From contig OZ241856.1 in assembly GCA_965202845.1 (NCBI GenBank), positions 1,178,001-1,242,000 of the forward strand: DNA of 64,000 bases. Direction: 5' to 3'. Below are positions 8,090 through 16,080 of this stretch, piece by piece (the stretch's first letter is position 1; each line of letters begins with the position of its first letter). A program made the position numbers and the translations under genes. The stretch comes from CBDATA01 sp965202845 (GTDB lineage: Bacteria > Acidobacteriota > Vicinamibacteria > Marinacidobacterales > Marinacidobacteraceae). The notes beneath the pieces were generated by a model. The model searched no databases and was not told the DNA's origin. It saw only the letters and a program-made list of their open reading frames with translations.

Positions 8090-9031
8090 ATGTTCCTTCT
8101 CGGCCAGCAGATCGGCAAATACGAAGTCCGCCGCCACCTGGGAAAAGGAACCTTCGGGTCGGTGTATCTGGTGCGGGACGTCATGCTGGGAGCGCCCCGG
8201 GCGATCAAGGTGCCGCACGATCAGAGCGCCGAGGGTCGGGAGGCGCTGCTGGAGGAATCCCGCCTGCTGACCCGGCTGGAGCACGCGAACATCGTCCGCC
8301 TGCTCAGCTGCGACGAACACGAGGGAGTGCTCTTCGTGGTCATGGAATGGGTGGATGGCGCTTCGCTGGCGCGACGCATCGGCGTGGAAGGCCCCCTGCC
8401 CCTCCGGTCGGTCATCGGGATCGGGATCCAGATCGCCGCCGGCCTGGGGCACGCGCACCAGCAGGAGGTGCTGCACGGCGATCTCAACTCCGGCAACGTT
8501 CTGCTGTCGGGCGACACCGCCAAGATTTGCGACTTCGGGCTGGCGCGGACCCTCACGATCGCCGAGGAGGTTTCCGGGGCGATGGGGAATCCGCTCTACA
8601 TGGCGCCCGAACAGCTTGCCGGAAGAGCCTGCCTGTCCTCGGATATCTACTCGACCGGAATCGTGCTCTACGAGGCGCTCACCGCCGGGTTCCCCTACGA
8701 GGACGCCGACCCGAATCGCCAGCGGGAGCGGATCCTCGAGGGGGGCGAGGCGAGTCCCCGGAAACGGAATCCGCGTGTGCCGGAGGATCTGGATCGGGTT
8801 GTGGTCCGCGCGCTCGCCCCCGAAACCGCGGACCGGTATCAGGACATCCTCGAACTCCGGAGCGACCTGGAGATGCTCTCCGAGGTGGGCGCCGACGCCT
8901 CCGACTGGGCCACCGTGCAGGGGCGCATCCGGTCCGCCGCGCCCCAGCGCCCCCGACTCTGCTGGCGCTGCCAGCGTCCTCTTCATCCGGCGGCCCCGGT
9001 CTGCGCCCATTGCGGCGGAGCCGCAAACTGA
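8090..9031 (+). CDS. Eukaryotic-like serine/threonine protein kinase with C-terminal zinc ribbon
   Basis: A 313-residue soluble Hanks-type kinase. The glycine loop GKGTFGSV, the VAIK-type lysine (RAIKVP), the metal-binding DFG, the APE motif (YMAPEQL) and the DIYSTGIVLYE helix are all present. The catalytic loop reads HGDLNSGN instead of HRDxKxxN. It keeps the catalytic Asp and the metal-binding Asn but lacks the RD arginine and the usual lysine. After the kinase domain (about 1-265), a CxxC...CxxC zinc-ribbon-like tail (CWRC, CAHC) ends the protein. There is no transmembrane helix or PASTA domain, unlike many bacterial relatives. It lies in a run with rsmE, recX and alaS; its substrate is unknown. 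Confidence 0.88.
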   Translation: MFLLGQQIGKYEVRRHLGKGTFGSVYLVRDVMLGAPRAIKVPHDQSAEGREALLEESRLLTRLEHANIVRLLSCDEHEGVLFVVMEWVDGASLARRIGVEGPLPLRSVIGIGIQIAAGLGHAHQQEVLHGDLNSGNVLLSGDTAKICDFGLARTLTIAEEVSGAMGNPLYMAPEQLAGRACLSSDIYSTGIVLYEALTAGFPYEDADPNRQRERILEGGEASPRKRNPRVPEDLDRVVVRALAPETADRYQDILELRSDLEMLSEVGADASDWATVQGRIRSAAPQRPRLCWRCQRPLHPAAPVCAHCGGAAN

Positions 9032-9057
9032 CAGCATCCAAACGATACGCTCACCGG

Positions 9058-9537
9058 GTGCCCCAAAACCCCTCCGTTTCGCCGCCCCGCTCCGCATGGG
9101 TGGTCTCCCTCTCCCTTCTCGCCCGGCGGGATCTGAGCGAAGGGGAAGTGCGCGCCCGGCTGCTGGACCGCGAGTATCCGAACGGGGAAGTCGAAGAGAC
9201 GATCGGCAAACTGCGGCAGCATCGCTACCTGGACGACCGGACGCTCGCCGTGGAAGTCGCAGGGAGCAGGGCGCGCCGGAAACTCCACGGGCCGGCGAAG
9301 GTCACCGCGCACCTCCGACGCCGCCGGTTCCCCGCGGAGCTGGTCGAGGAGGCGGTGCGCGCCGCCTTCCCCGGGGAGACCGAATTGGCGCGCGCCCGGG
9401 ACGCGCTCCAGCGGATGCGGGAAACCCGCACGCCGCCTGACCGGCCGGGAGCGTACCGGCGGCTGGCGAACCGCGGCTTCTCCCCGGAAGCGATCCGGGA
9501 AGCGGTCGCCGACTACCCCGGAGGCGCCCCGTCATGA
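9058..9537 (+). CDS. recX: Regulatory protein RecX
   Basis: A 159-residue all-helical protein with three tandem three-helix repeats. Recognisable segments are SLLARRDLSEGEVRARLL, IGKLRQHRYLDDRTLA and GPAKVTAHLRRRRFPAELV. RecX binds RecA filaments and limits recombination and SOS activity. The start GTG at 9058 was chosen because it is the only plausible initiator after the kinase stop that keeps the first repeat intact. The stop overlaps the alaS start as ATGA. RecA is not adjacent here; alaS is a common neighbour of recA/recX. Confidence 0.85.
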   Translation: MPQNPSVSPPRSAWVVSLSLLARRDLSEGEVRARLLDREYPNGEVEETIGKLRQHRYLDDRTLAVEVAGSRARRKLHGPAKVTAHLRRRRFPAELVEEAVRAAFPGETELARARDALQRMRETRTPPDRPGAYRRLANRGFSPEAIREAVADYPGGAPS

Positions 9538-12245
9538 CCCCGGCGTCCAGCGACGACCTGCGGAAGGCGTTCGTCGATTTCTTCCGGGAGCGGGATCACC
9601 GGGTCACGCGCAGTTCGCCGCTGGTTCCGGCGGACGATCCGACGCTGCTGTTCGCCAACGCCGGGATGAACCAGTTCAAGGACATCTTCCTGGGGCGCGA
9701 GCCGCCGGGTTCGCCCCCGCGCGCGGTGAGCGTGCAGAAGTGCGTCCGGGCCGGCGGCAAGCACAACGATCTGGAGAACGTCGGGTTCACCCCCCGGCAC
9801 CACACCTTTTTCGAGATGCTCGGCAACTTCTCCTTCGGGGACTACTTCAAGGAGGAGGCCATCGATTTCGCCTGGGATTTCCTGACCCGGGACCTGGGAC
9901 TGGCGCCGGAGCGCCTCTCGGCCTCCGTCTTCGCCGGCGACCGGGGGACCCCGCGCGACGAGGAGGCGGAGCGCTTCTGGCGGCGCCACCTTCCGGCGGA
10001 TCGGATCGAGGCGCTTCCCGCCTCCGAGAATTTCTGGGCGATGGGTGAAACCGGTCCCTGCGGCCCCTGTTCGGAAATCCACTACGACCAGGGGCCCGAT
10101 TTCCCGGGACCGGACCGCCGCCTTGAAATCTGGAACTTGGTGTTCATGCAGTTCGACCGGGACGAATCGGGCGCGCTGCGTCCGCTTCCTGCCCCGTCGG
10201 TGGACACCGGCATGGGGCTGGAGCGCCTCGCGGCGGTGATGCAAGGAGCCGCCTCCAACTACGACACCGACCTCTTCTCCGACCTGATCGGATGGGTGCG
10301 GGAGCGGGCGGGCGTTTCGCCGGGCGGGACGCTCGAATCCGCCGCCCGGGTGCTCGCCGACCACGCCCGGGCCGCCGCCTTCCTGATCGCCGACGGCGTG
10401 CTCCCGGCGAACGACGGGCGGGGCTATGTGCTCCGCAAGATACTGCGCCGCGCCCTTCGCTACGGGCGCAAGGCGGAGATCGCCGGGCCGTTCCTCGCGG
10501 ACCTGACCGGGCTCGCGATCCGGCGCATGCGGAACGGCTATCCGGAGCTCGAGGACGCGCGCGATCTGGCGCTCCGCGTGGCCGGCTTCGAGGAGGAGCG
10601 CTTTTCCGGCGCGCTCCGCACCGCGATGGTCCAGCTGGACCGGATCCTGGCCTCCGACCAGACCCGGATCGCGGGCCGGATCGCGGGCGCCGACGCCTTT
10701 CGGCTTCACGACACCTTCGGGCTGTCGCTGGATCTGGTCAGCGAGGTCGCGCGGGAGCAGGGACTCGACGTGGACACCGCCGGTTTCGACCGGGAGATGC
10801 AGTCCCAGCGCGAACGCGCCCGGCAGTCCTGGAAGGGCAAGCCCGCCGCTGCCGGCCGGACCCGCTACCAGGAGTTCGTCGGCGACAAACCGACCGAATT
10901 CACTGGCTACGAAGCCACCGAAACATCCGGCGCGGTCACCCTGGCGGCGCTGCTCCCCGACGAAAACGGCGCGCTCCAGTCGGCGCCGGCGCTCCGGGAG
11001 GGGGAGCAGGGCGAACTGATTCTGAACCGCACTCCCTTCTATCCGGAAGGCGGCGGACAGGTGGGCGACCGCGGAAGCCTCCGCGGTCCGGGCGGGATCG
11101 CCGAGGTTCTGGACACCCGGATGCGCGACGGGCTGGTGATCCACGCGGTCCGGCTCCGCAGCGGTTCGATCGGCGTGGGCGACGCGCTGGAGGCGCGGGT
11201 GCACGGCGCCCGCCGGGACGGCGCCCGCCAGCACCACACGGTCACCCACCTGCTCCACGCCGCCCTCCGCGACACCCTGGGGCCGCACGTGAAGCAGGCC
11301 GGATCCCTGGTCGCCCCCGATCGGCTGCGGTTCGACTTCACCCACTTCGCCGCCCTCACTCCCGGCGAACTGGAGACCATCGAGGGGCGGGTGAACGAAC
11401 AGATCCGGTCCAGCCGCGAGGTCACGGCCCGGGTCATGCCGCTGGACGCCGCCCTCGACCGGGGGGCGCTCGCCTTCTTCGGCGACAAGTACGGAACCGA
11501 GGTCCGGGTGATCGAGATTCCCGAATACAGCATCGAGCTTTGCGGCGGGACCCACCTGGCGAGCACCGGGGAAGCGGGTCTCTTCGTGATTGTTTCGGAG
11601 GAGTCGGTCGCCGCCGGCGTCCGCCGCATCGAAGCCCTGAGCGGTTCGGCGGCGCTCGCCCACATGCGCGGCGCCCGGCGTCTGCTCCACGAGATCGGGC
11701 AGGTCGTCCGCAGCCGTCCCGAAGAGGCGCCGGCGCGTTTCGGAAAGCTCGAGGCCGAACTCGCGGCGGCGCGCCGGGAAATTTCCCGATTGACCGATCA
11801 GCTGGCCAGCCGGACGCTGGGCGATGCGGCTTCCGAAGGCGACGGCACCGAACGCATCGGCCCGGTGCTCCTCTGGGCGCCGCCGCCCTTCGAGGGAATC
11901 CCCAAAAACGAACACCGACGCCTGATGGACGGCTTTCGCGACCGCCAGTCGCCGGACAGCTCATGGGTCGCGCTGGTCTCCACCGTCCGCAACGGCCGGG
12001 CGGCGGTGATTCTGGCGGTCTCCGACGATCTGGCGTCCCGCCTCCCCGCGCACCAGCTGCTGGCGGACGCGGCGGCGGAGATCGGCGGCCGGGCCGGAGG
12101 GCGCGCCCAGCGCGCCGAGGGCGGCGGACCCAACCCCGAAGGGCTGCCGACGCTGGCCGCCCGGGTGCGCGACGCCGTCAGCGGGCTCGCCGGAATCAGC
12201 CGAACTCGATCCCTTGCGCCAGCGGGAGGTCCTTCGACCAGTTGA
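9534..12245 (+). CDS. alaS: Alanine--tRNA ligase
   Basis: A 903-residue class II synthetase charging tRNA-Ala. The N-terminal catalytic core starts with the family-typical RKAFVDFFRERDH and MNQFKDIFLG. The editing domain carries the zinc/active-site histidines HTVTH and the CGGTH motif near residue 667. The C-terminal DHHA1-type domain shows a glycine-rich GGRAGGRAQRAEGGG segment. Its length is slightly above the family norm. The last 50 bases overlap the 3' end of the convergent aldehyde dehydrogenase gene. The final residues (SLAPAGGPSTS) lie inside that overlap and look like an extension rather than conserved sequence. Confidence 0.96.
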   Translation: MTPASSDDLRKAFVDFFRERDHRVTRSSPLVPADDPTLLFANAGMNQFKDIFLGREPPGSPPRAVSVQKCVRAGGKHNDLENVGFTPRHHTFFEMLGNFSFGDYFKEEAIDFAWDFLTRDLGLAPERLSASVFAGDRGTPRDEEAERFWRRHLPADRIEALPASENFWAMGETGPCGPCSEIHYDQGPDFPGPDRRLEIWNLVFMQFDRDESGALRPLPAPSVDTGMGLERLAAVMQGAASNYDTDLFSDLIGWVRERAGVSPGGTLESAARVLADHARAAAFLIADGVLPANDGRGYVLRKILRRALRYGRKAEIAGPFLADLTGLAIRRMRNGYPELEDARDLALRVAGFEEERFSGALRTAMVQLDRILASDQTRIAGRIAGADAFRLHDTFGLSLDLVSEVAREQGLDVDTAGFDREMQSQRERARQSWKGKPAAAGRTRYQEFVGDKPTEFTGYEATETSGAVTLAALLPDENGALQSAPALREGEQGELILNRTPFYPEGGGQVGDRGSLRGPGGIAEVLDTRMRDGLVIHAVRLRSGSIGVGDALEARVHGARRDGARQHHTVTHLLHAALRDTLGPHVKQAGSLVAPDRLRFDFTHFAALTPGELETIEGRVNEQIRSSREVTARVMPLDAALDRGALAFFGDKYGTEVRVIEIPEYSIELCGGTHLASTGEAGLFVIVSEESVAAGVRRIEALSGSAALAHMRGARRLLHEIGQVVRSRPEEAPARFGKLEAELAAARREISRLTDQLASRTLGDAASEGDGTERIGPVLLWAPPPFEGIPKNEHRRLMDGFRDRQSPDSSWVALVSTVRNGRAAVILAVSDDLASRLPAHQLLADAAAEIGGRAGGRAQRAEGGGPNPEGLPTLAARVRDAVSGLAGISRTRSLAPAGGPSTS

Positions 12246-13761
12246 CGGTGTTCGTCTGGCGGCGCATGTAGGCCTTCCAGGCGTCCGAGCCGGACTCCCG
12301 GCCGCCGCCGGTGTCCTTTTCGCCGCCGAAAGCGCCGCCGATCTCCGCGCCGGAAGTGCCGATGTTCACGTTGGCGATGCCGCAGTCGGAGCCCCGCGCC
12401 GAGAGGAAGGTCTCGGCCTCGCGCAGGCTGTCGGTGAAAATCGCCGAGGAAAGCCCCTGCGGAACGTCGTTGTGGAGCGCGATGGCCTGCTCCAGCGAAT
12501 CGGTCTCGAGGATGTAGAGGATGGGGGCGAAGGTCTCCTCGCGCACCAGATCGGTCTGGGCCGGCATCCGGACGATGGCCGGCTCCACGTGCCAGGGGCC
12601 GATGTCCGGGCGGCGCCGCCCGCCCTGGACCAGCGTCCCGCCGGCGAGAATCGCGTGCTCCAGCGCCTGCTGCATCCGAACCACCGCCGATCCGGAGACC
12701 AGCGGCCCCATGAGGGTCGCCGCATCCAGCGGGTCGCCGATCCGGATCTGCCGGTAGGCGTCCGCCAGCCGCTCGACCAGCCGGTCCGCGATCCTCCGGT
12801 CGACGAGGACGCGACGGGTGGTGGTGCACCGCTGCCCGGTGGTTCCCACCGCGCCGAAGACCAGCGCCCGCACCGCGAGGTCGAGATCGGCGTTCGCGCT
12901 GACCACGATGGCGTTGTTGCCGCCGAGCTCCAGCAGGCAGCGTCCCAGGCGTTCGGCGACCACTGCGGCGACCTTGCGCCCGACCGCGGTCGAGCCGGTG
13001 AACGAGATCAGCGGAAGCCGGCGGTCGGCTGCCAGCCGGGCGCCGACCCCGCCGTCGCCGATCAGCAGGTTGAAGACCCCGGAGACCCCGTGATCGGCGG
13101 CCACCCGGTTCGCGATCCGCTGGACCGCGACCGAGCAGAGCGGGGTCAGGTCGGACGGCTTCCAGATTACCGGATCCCCGCAAACGACGGCGATCGCCGC
13201 GTTCCAGGACCAGACCGCGGTCGGGAAGTTGAAGGCGGTGATCACCCCGACCGGACCCAGCGGATGCCACTGTTCGAACATCCGGTGGCCGGGGCGCTCG
13301 GAAGCCATCGTGAGGCCGTAGAGCTGGCGCGAGAGGCCGACCGCGAAGTCGCAGATGTCGATCATCTCCTGGACCTCGCCGTGGCCTTCGGCGCGGATCT
13401 TCCCCATCTCCAGCGCGATCAGGTCGCCCAGCGGCTCCTTGTCCTCGCGAAGCGCCTCGCCCAGGTCCCGGACCAGCGCGCCGCGCTTCGGCGCCGGGGT
13501 CTCCCGGAACCAGCGGAAGCTCTCCCCGGCGGCGACGATCACGCTCTCGACCGCCTCCGCGTTTGCGGGGACCACGCTGGCGATGGGTTCGCCGGTCGTC
13601 GGATTCGTCGAGACCAGCGGCGCCTCGGCGGTCAGGATCCAGGAATCGGGGCCGTGGCAGGCGCCGGGGATCCCGTCCCCGAGGCCCAGCCGGTCCAATA
13701 GCGAGTCGGTTGGGGAGTCGGTTGGGGAGTCAGTTGGGGAGTCGGTTGGGGCGTCGGACAT
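12196..13761 (-). CDS. ALDH7-type aldehyde dehydrogenase (L-aminoadipate-semialdehyde dehydrogenase-like)
   Basis: A 521-residue NAD(P)-dependent aldehyde dehydrogenase. The catalytic glutamate segment ELGGNNA and nucleophile segment GTTGQRCTTTRR are present. The C-terminal stretch GGAFGGEKDTGGGRESGSDAW is characteristic of the ALDH7/antiquitin group (piperideine-6-carboxylate dehydrogenase, AmaB), which points to lysine or pipecolate breakdown. The start is the ATG at 13759-13761. The first residues are a perfect four-fold PTDS repeat encoded by a 12-bp minisatellite and precede the conserved core. The gene converges on alaS with a 50-bp overlap and diverges from the sulfatase-like gene. Plain succinate-semialdehyde dehydrogenase is less likely. 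Confidence 0.88.
   Translation of the reverse strand: MSDAPTDSPTDSPTDSPTDSLLDRLGLGDGIPGACHGPDSWILTAEAPLVSTNPTTGEPIASVVPANAEAVESVIVAAGESFRWFRETPAPKRGALVRDLGEALREDKEPLGDLIALEMGKIRAEGHGEVQEMIDICDFAVGLSRQLYGLTMASERPGHRMFEQWHPLGPVGVITAFNFPTAVWSWNAAIAVVCGDPVIWKPSDLTPLCSVAVQRIANRVAADHGVSGVFNLLIGDGGVGARLAADRRLPLISFTGSTAVGRKVAAVVAERLGRCLLELGGNNAIVVSANADLDLAVRALVFGAVGTTGQRCTTTRRVLVDRRIADRLVERLADAYRQIRIGDPLDAATLMGPLVSGSAVVRMQQALEHAILAGGTLVQGGRRRPDIGPWHVEPAIVRMPAQTDLVREETFAPILYILETDSLEQAIALHNDVPQGLSSAIFTDSLREAETFLSARGSDCGIANVNIGTSGAEIGGAFGGEKDTGGGRESGSDAWKAYMRRQTNTVNWSKDLPLAQGIEFG
13703..13750. repeat. 12-bp tandem repeat, four copies
   Basis: Four contiguous copies of gagtcggttggg, the third with a single G-to-A change, lie in the 5' coding part of the aldehyde dehydrogenase gene. 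Read on the minus strand they encode PTDS four times. Because the unit is a multiple of three, copy-number change would not shift the frame. Confidence 0.95.
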
Positions 13762-13800
13762 CGCCGGGAATGTTAGGAGGACGCGATAATCCCCGCTCCC

Positions 13801-16080
13801 GTGTTCCGACGTTCCGGTCTCTGCATCCTCCTCCTCGCCGCCGCCTGCGGCGGAGGCGTCGATCCGATCCGGCCGCTGAACGTGGTGGTGGTGACCCTGG
13901 ACACCCTCTCCGCCCGGCACCTGAGCCCCTACGGCAGCGAGCGGATCCGCACTCCGGCCTTTGAGCGGGTCGCCGCCGAGGGCGTCCTCTTCGAGCAGGC
14001 CACCGCGAGCGTTCCGCTCACCCTGCCCTCGCACGCCACCATGTTCACCGGAACCCACCCGATGTTCCACGGAGTCCGGGACAACGGCGGCTACCCGGTC
14101 CCGGACTCGGCGGAGACGCTGGCCGAAACGCTCGCCGCCGCCGGGTATCGCACCGGCGGGTTCATCGGCGCCTTCGTCCTGGATTCGCGCTGGGGGCTGG
14201 ACCAGGGCTTCGAGCGCTATTTCGACGACTTCGACTTCGGGGAATTCGAATCCTTCGGGCTGGACACCGTCCAGCGCCCCGGCAACGAGGTGCTGGACGC
14301 CGCCCTCGACTGGATGGGGCAGGTGCGGGAGGAGCGGTTCTTCGCCTGGATTCATTTCTACGACCCGCACTGGCCCTACGAGCCGCCGGAGCCTTGGCGC
14401 TCCCGGGTCGGCGACTACCGGGAAGCCCGCTACGACAGCGAGGTGCTGTTCACCGACTTTCTGGTGGGGCGGCTGCTCGACTGGCTGGACGCGAACGCCC
14501 TCGTTCGGGACACCCTGCTGGTTCTGATCGCCGACCACGGGGAGAGTCTGGGGCGGCACCAGGAGACCGCCCACGGGTTCTTCATCTACGACGCCTCGAT
14601 GCAGGTGCCCTTCCTGGTGCGCGCCCCCTACCGCCAGATCGCCGGCGGCCGGCGGGTGGCCGCCCAGGTGCGGGGCGTGGACCTGACGCCCACCGTCCTG
14701 GACCTGGTGGGGGTGGGCATCCCGGAGGCGGTCCAGGGCGAGAGCCTGCTGCCGCTGCTGGACGGGTCGGTGGAGGACCTGGGGCTTTGGGCCTACAGCG
14801 AGAGCTTCTATCCCCGGAACCACTACGGCTGGGCGCCGCTCCACGCGCTGCGTAACGGGTTGCTGCACTTCATCTCCGCCCCCCGCCCGGAGATCTACGA
14901 GATCGCGGCCGACCCCGGGCAGCGGCGGAATCTGGCCGGCGAACGCCCCGGACAGCTGGAGCAGCTGGAGGCGCGGCTGCGTCGCATGATGGCCGGATAC
15001 GCATCGGGAGTGGAACGCCCGGCGCAGATGGTGGACGAGGAGACGCGCGCCCGGCTGGCGGCGCTCGGCTACCTGGGCGGAACCGCGCCGGTTCCGGTCC
15101 GGGACGAATCCGACCTCGCCGACCCCAAGGACAAGGTGCATCTCTACAACCTGCTGAAGCTGGCGGGAACCGATTCGAGCGAGGGCCGGATCGACGAGGC
15201 GATGGCTTCGGTGCGCCGGGCGCTCGCCGAGGATGCGGGCATCCTGGAAGCCCACCTGATCCTCGGCAACCTGCACCGGAAGCGACGGGCTTGGGACGAG
15301 GCCATCGCCGCCTACCGGGACGCGCTGGCGCTGGACGAGAACTACAAATCGGCGGTGCTGGGGCTCGCCGACGCCTACCGGCTGGCCGGGCGCTCCGCCG
15401 AAGCGGAGGCCGGCTACCGACGGCTGCTGGAGCTGGACCCGAACGACAACATCGGCGCCTTCCACCTCGCCGGCATCCTTGCCGGGCGGGAGAATTGCGA
15501 CGGCGCGCTCGAAACGCTGGCCCGGCTGGAGGGCGCCGGAGAGATGCAGGCGCCGGCCCGGAACCTGAAGGGCGAGTGCCTGCTCAGCCTGGAGCGCCTC
15601 GACGAGGCCGAAATCGAATTTCGGCTAGCGCTCGAACGGGACGAACGGCTTTCCGAAGCCTGGTACAACCTCGCGCTGCTCCACGAGGAGCGGGGCGAAG
15701 CCGATGCGGCCCTCCGCGCCTACGAGGCCCGCCTGGAGCAGGCGCCCCGGGACTTCCGCTCGCACTTCAACCTCGCCCGGCTGTTCGGCGCCCTGGGGGA
15801 CCGGGAGCGCATGGAGGCCGGCTTCCGCGACGCCATCGCCTACAACCCCGAATTCGCAGTCGGGCATCTCCATCTCGCCAAGGCGCTTCTCGACCGGGGC
15901 GCCCTCGAGGAGGCGGAGGACATGGCGCGCCGGGGAAACGCGCTCGACCCGCCGCCCGACATGGCGCCCTTCGGCTACTTCGTCCTCGCCGACATCTACA
16001 GCCGCCTGGGGAGGCGCGCCGACGCCGAGCGCGCGTTCCGCCGAGGCGAAACCCTGCGCCGCCAAGGAGAACAACCATGA
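13801..16080 (+). CDS. Sulfatase-fold lipoprotein-like protein with C-terminal TPR repeats
   Basis: A 759-residue protein. A short hydrophobic leader ends in LAAAC, so export as a lipoprotein is plausible. An alkaline-phosphatase/sulfatase-superfamily domain follows (about 25-400), with metal-site aspartates in VVTLDTLSA and LIADHGESLG. The position that carries formylglycine in true sulfatases reads LTLPSHATMFTG, without the C/S-x-P-x-R motif, so sulfate-ester activity is doubtful; phosphodiesterase or phosphotransferase chemistry is possible. Residues 440-755 form about seven tetratricopeptide-like repeats, suggesting protein docking. GTG at 13801 is used as start. However, AGGAGG lies five bases before an in-frame ATA at 13786. 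It overlaps the next gene by ATGA. Confidence 0.78.
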   Translation: MFRRSGLCILLLAAACGGGVDPIRPLNVVVVTLDTLSARHLSPYGSERIRTPAFERVAAEGVLFEQATASVPLTLPSHATMFTGTHPMFHGVRDNGGYPVPDSAETLAETLAAAGYRTGGFIGAFVLDSRWGLDQGFERYFDDFDFGEFESFGLDTVQRPGNEVLDAALDWMGQVREERFFAWIHFYDPHWPYEPPEPWRSRVGDYREARYDSEVLFTDFLVGRLLDWLDANALVRDTLLVLIADHGESLGRHQETAHGFFIYDASMQVPFLVRAPYRQIAGGRRVAAQVRGVDLTPTVLDLVGVGIPEAVQGESLLPLLDGSVEDLGLWAYSESFYPRNHYGWAPLHALRNGLLHFISAPRPEIYEIAADPGQRRNLAGERPGQLEQLEARLRRMMAGYASGVERPAQMVDEETRARLAALGYLGGTAPVPVRDESDLADPKDKVHLYNLLKLAGTDSSEGRIDEAMASVRRALAEDAGILEAHLILGNLHRKRRAWDEAIAAYRDALALDENYKSAVLGLADAYRLAGRSAEAEAGYRRLLELDPNDNIGAFHLAGILAGRENCDGALETLARLEGAGEMQAPARNLKGECLLSLERLDEAEIEFRLALERDERLSEAWYNLALLHEERGEADAALRAYEARLEQAPRDFRSHFNLARLFGALGDRERMEAGFRDAIAYNPEFAVGHLHLAKALLDRGALEEAEDMARRGNALDPPPDMAPFGYFVLADIYSRLGRRADAERAFRRGETLRRQGEQP

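Noticed and set aside
9513..11915. An 800-codon minus-strand frame opposite alaS
   Set aside because: alaS carries all synthetase motifs; the antisense product is low-complexity.
13703..13750. Possible short CRISPR-like array
   Set aside because: The units are only 12 bp, contiguous and in coding frame; there are no spacers or cas genes.
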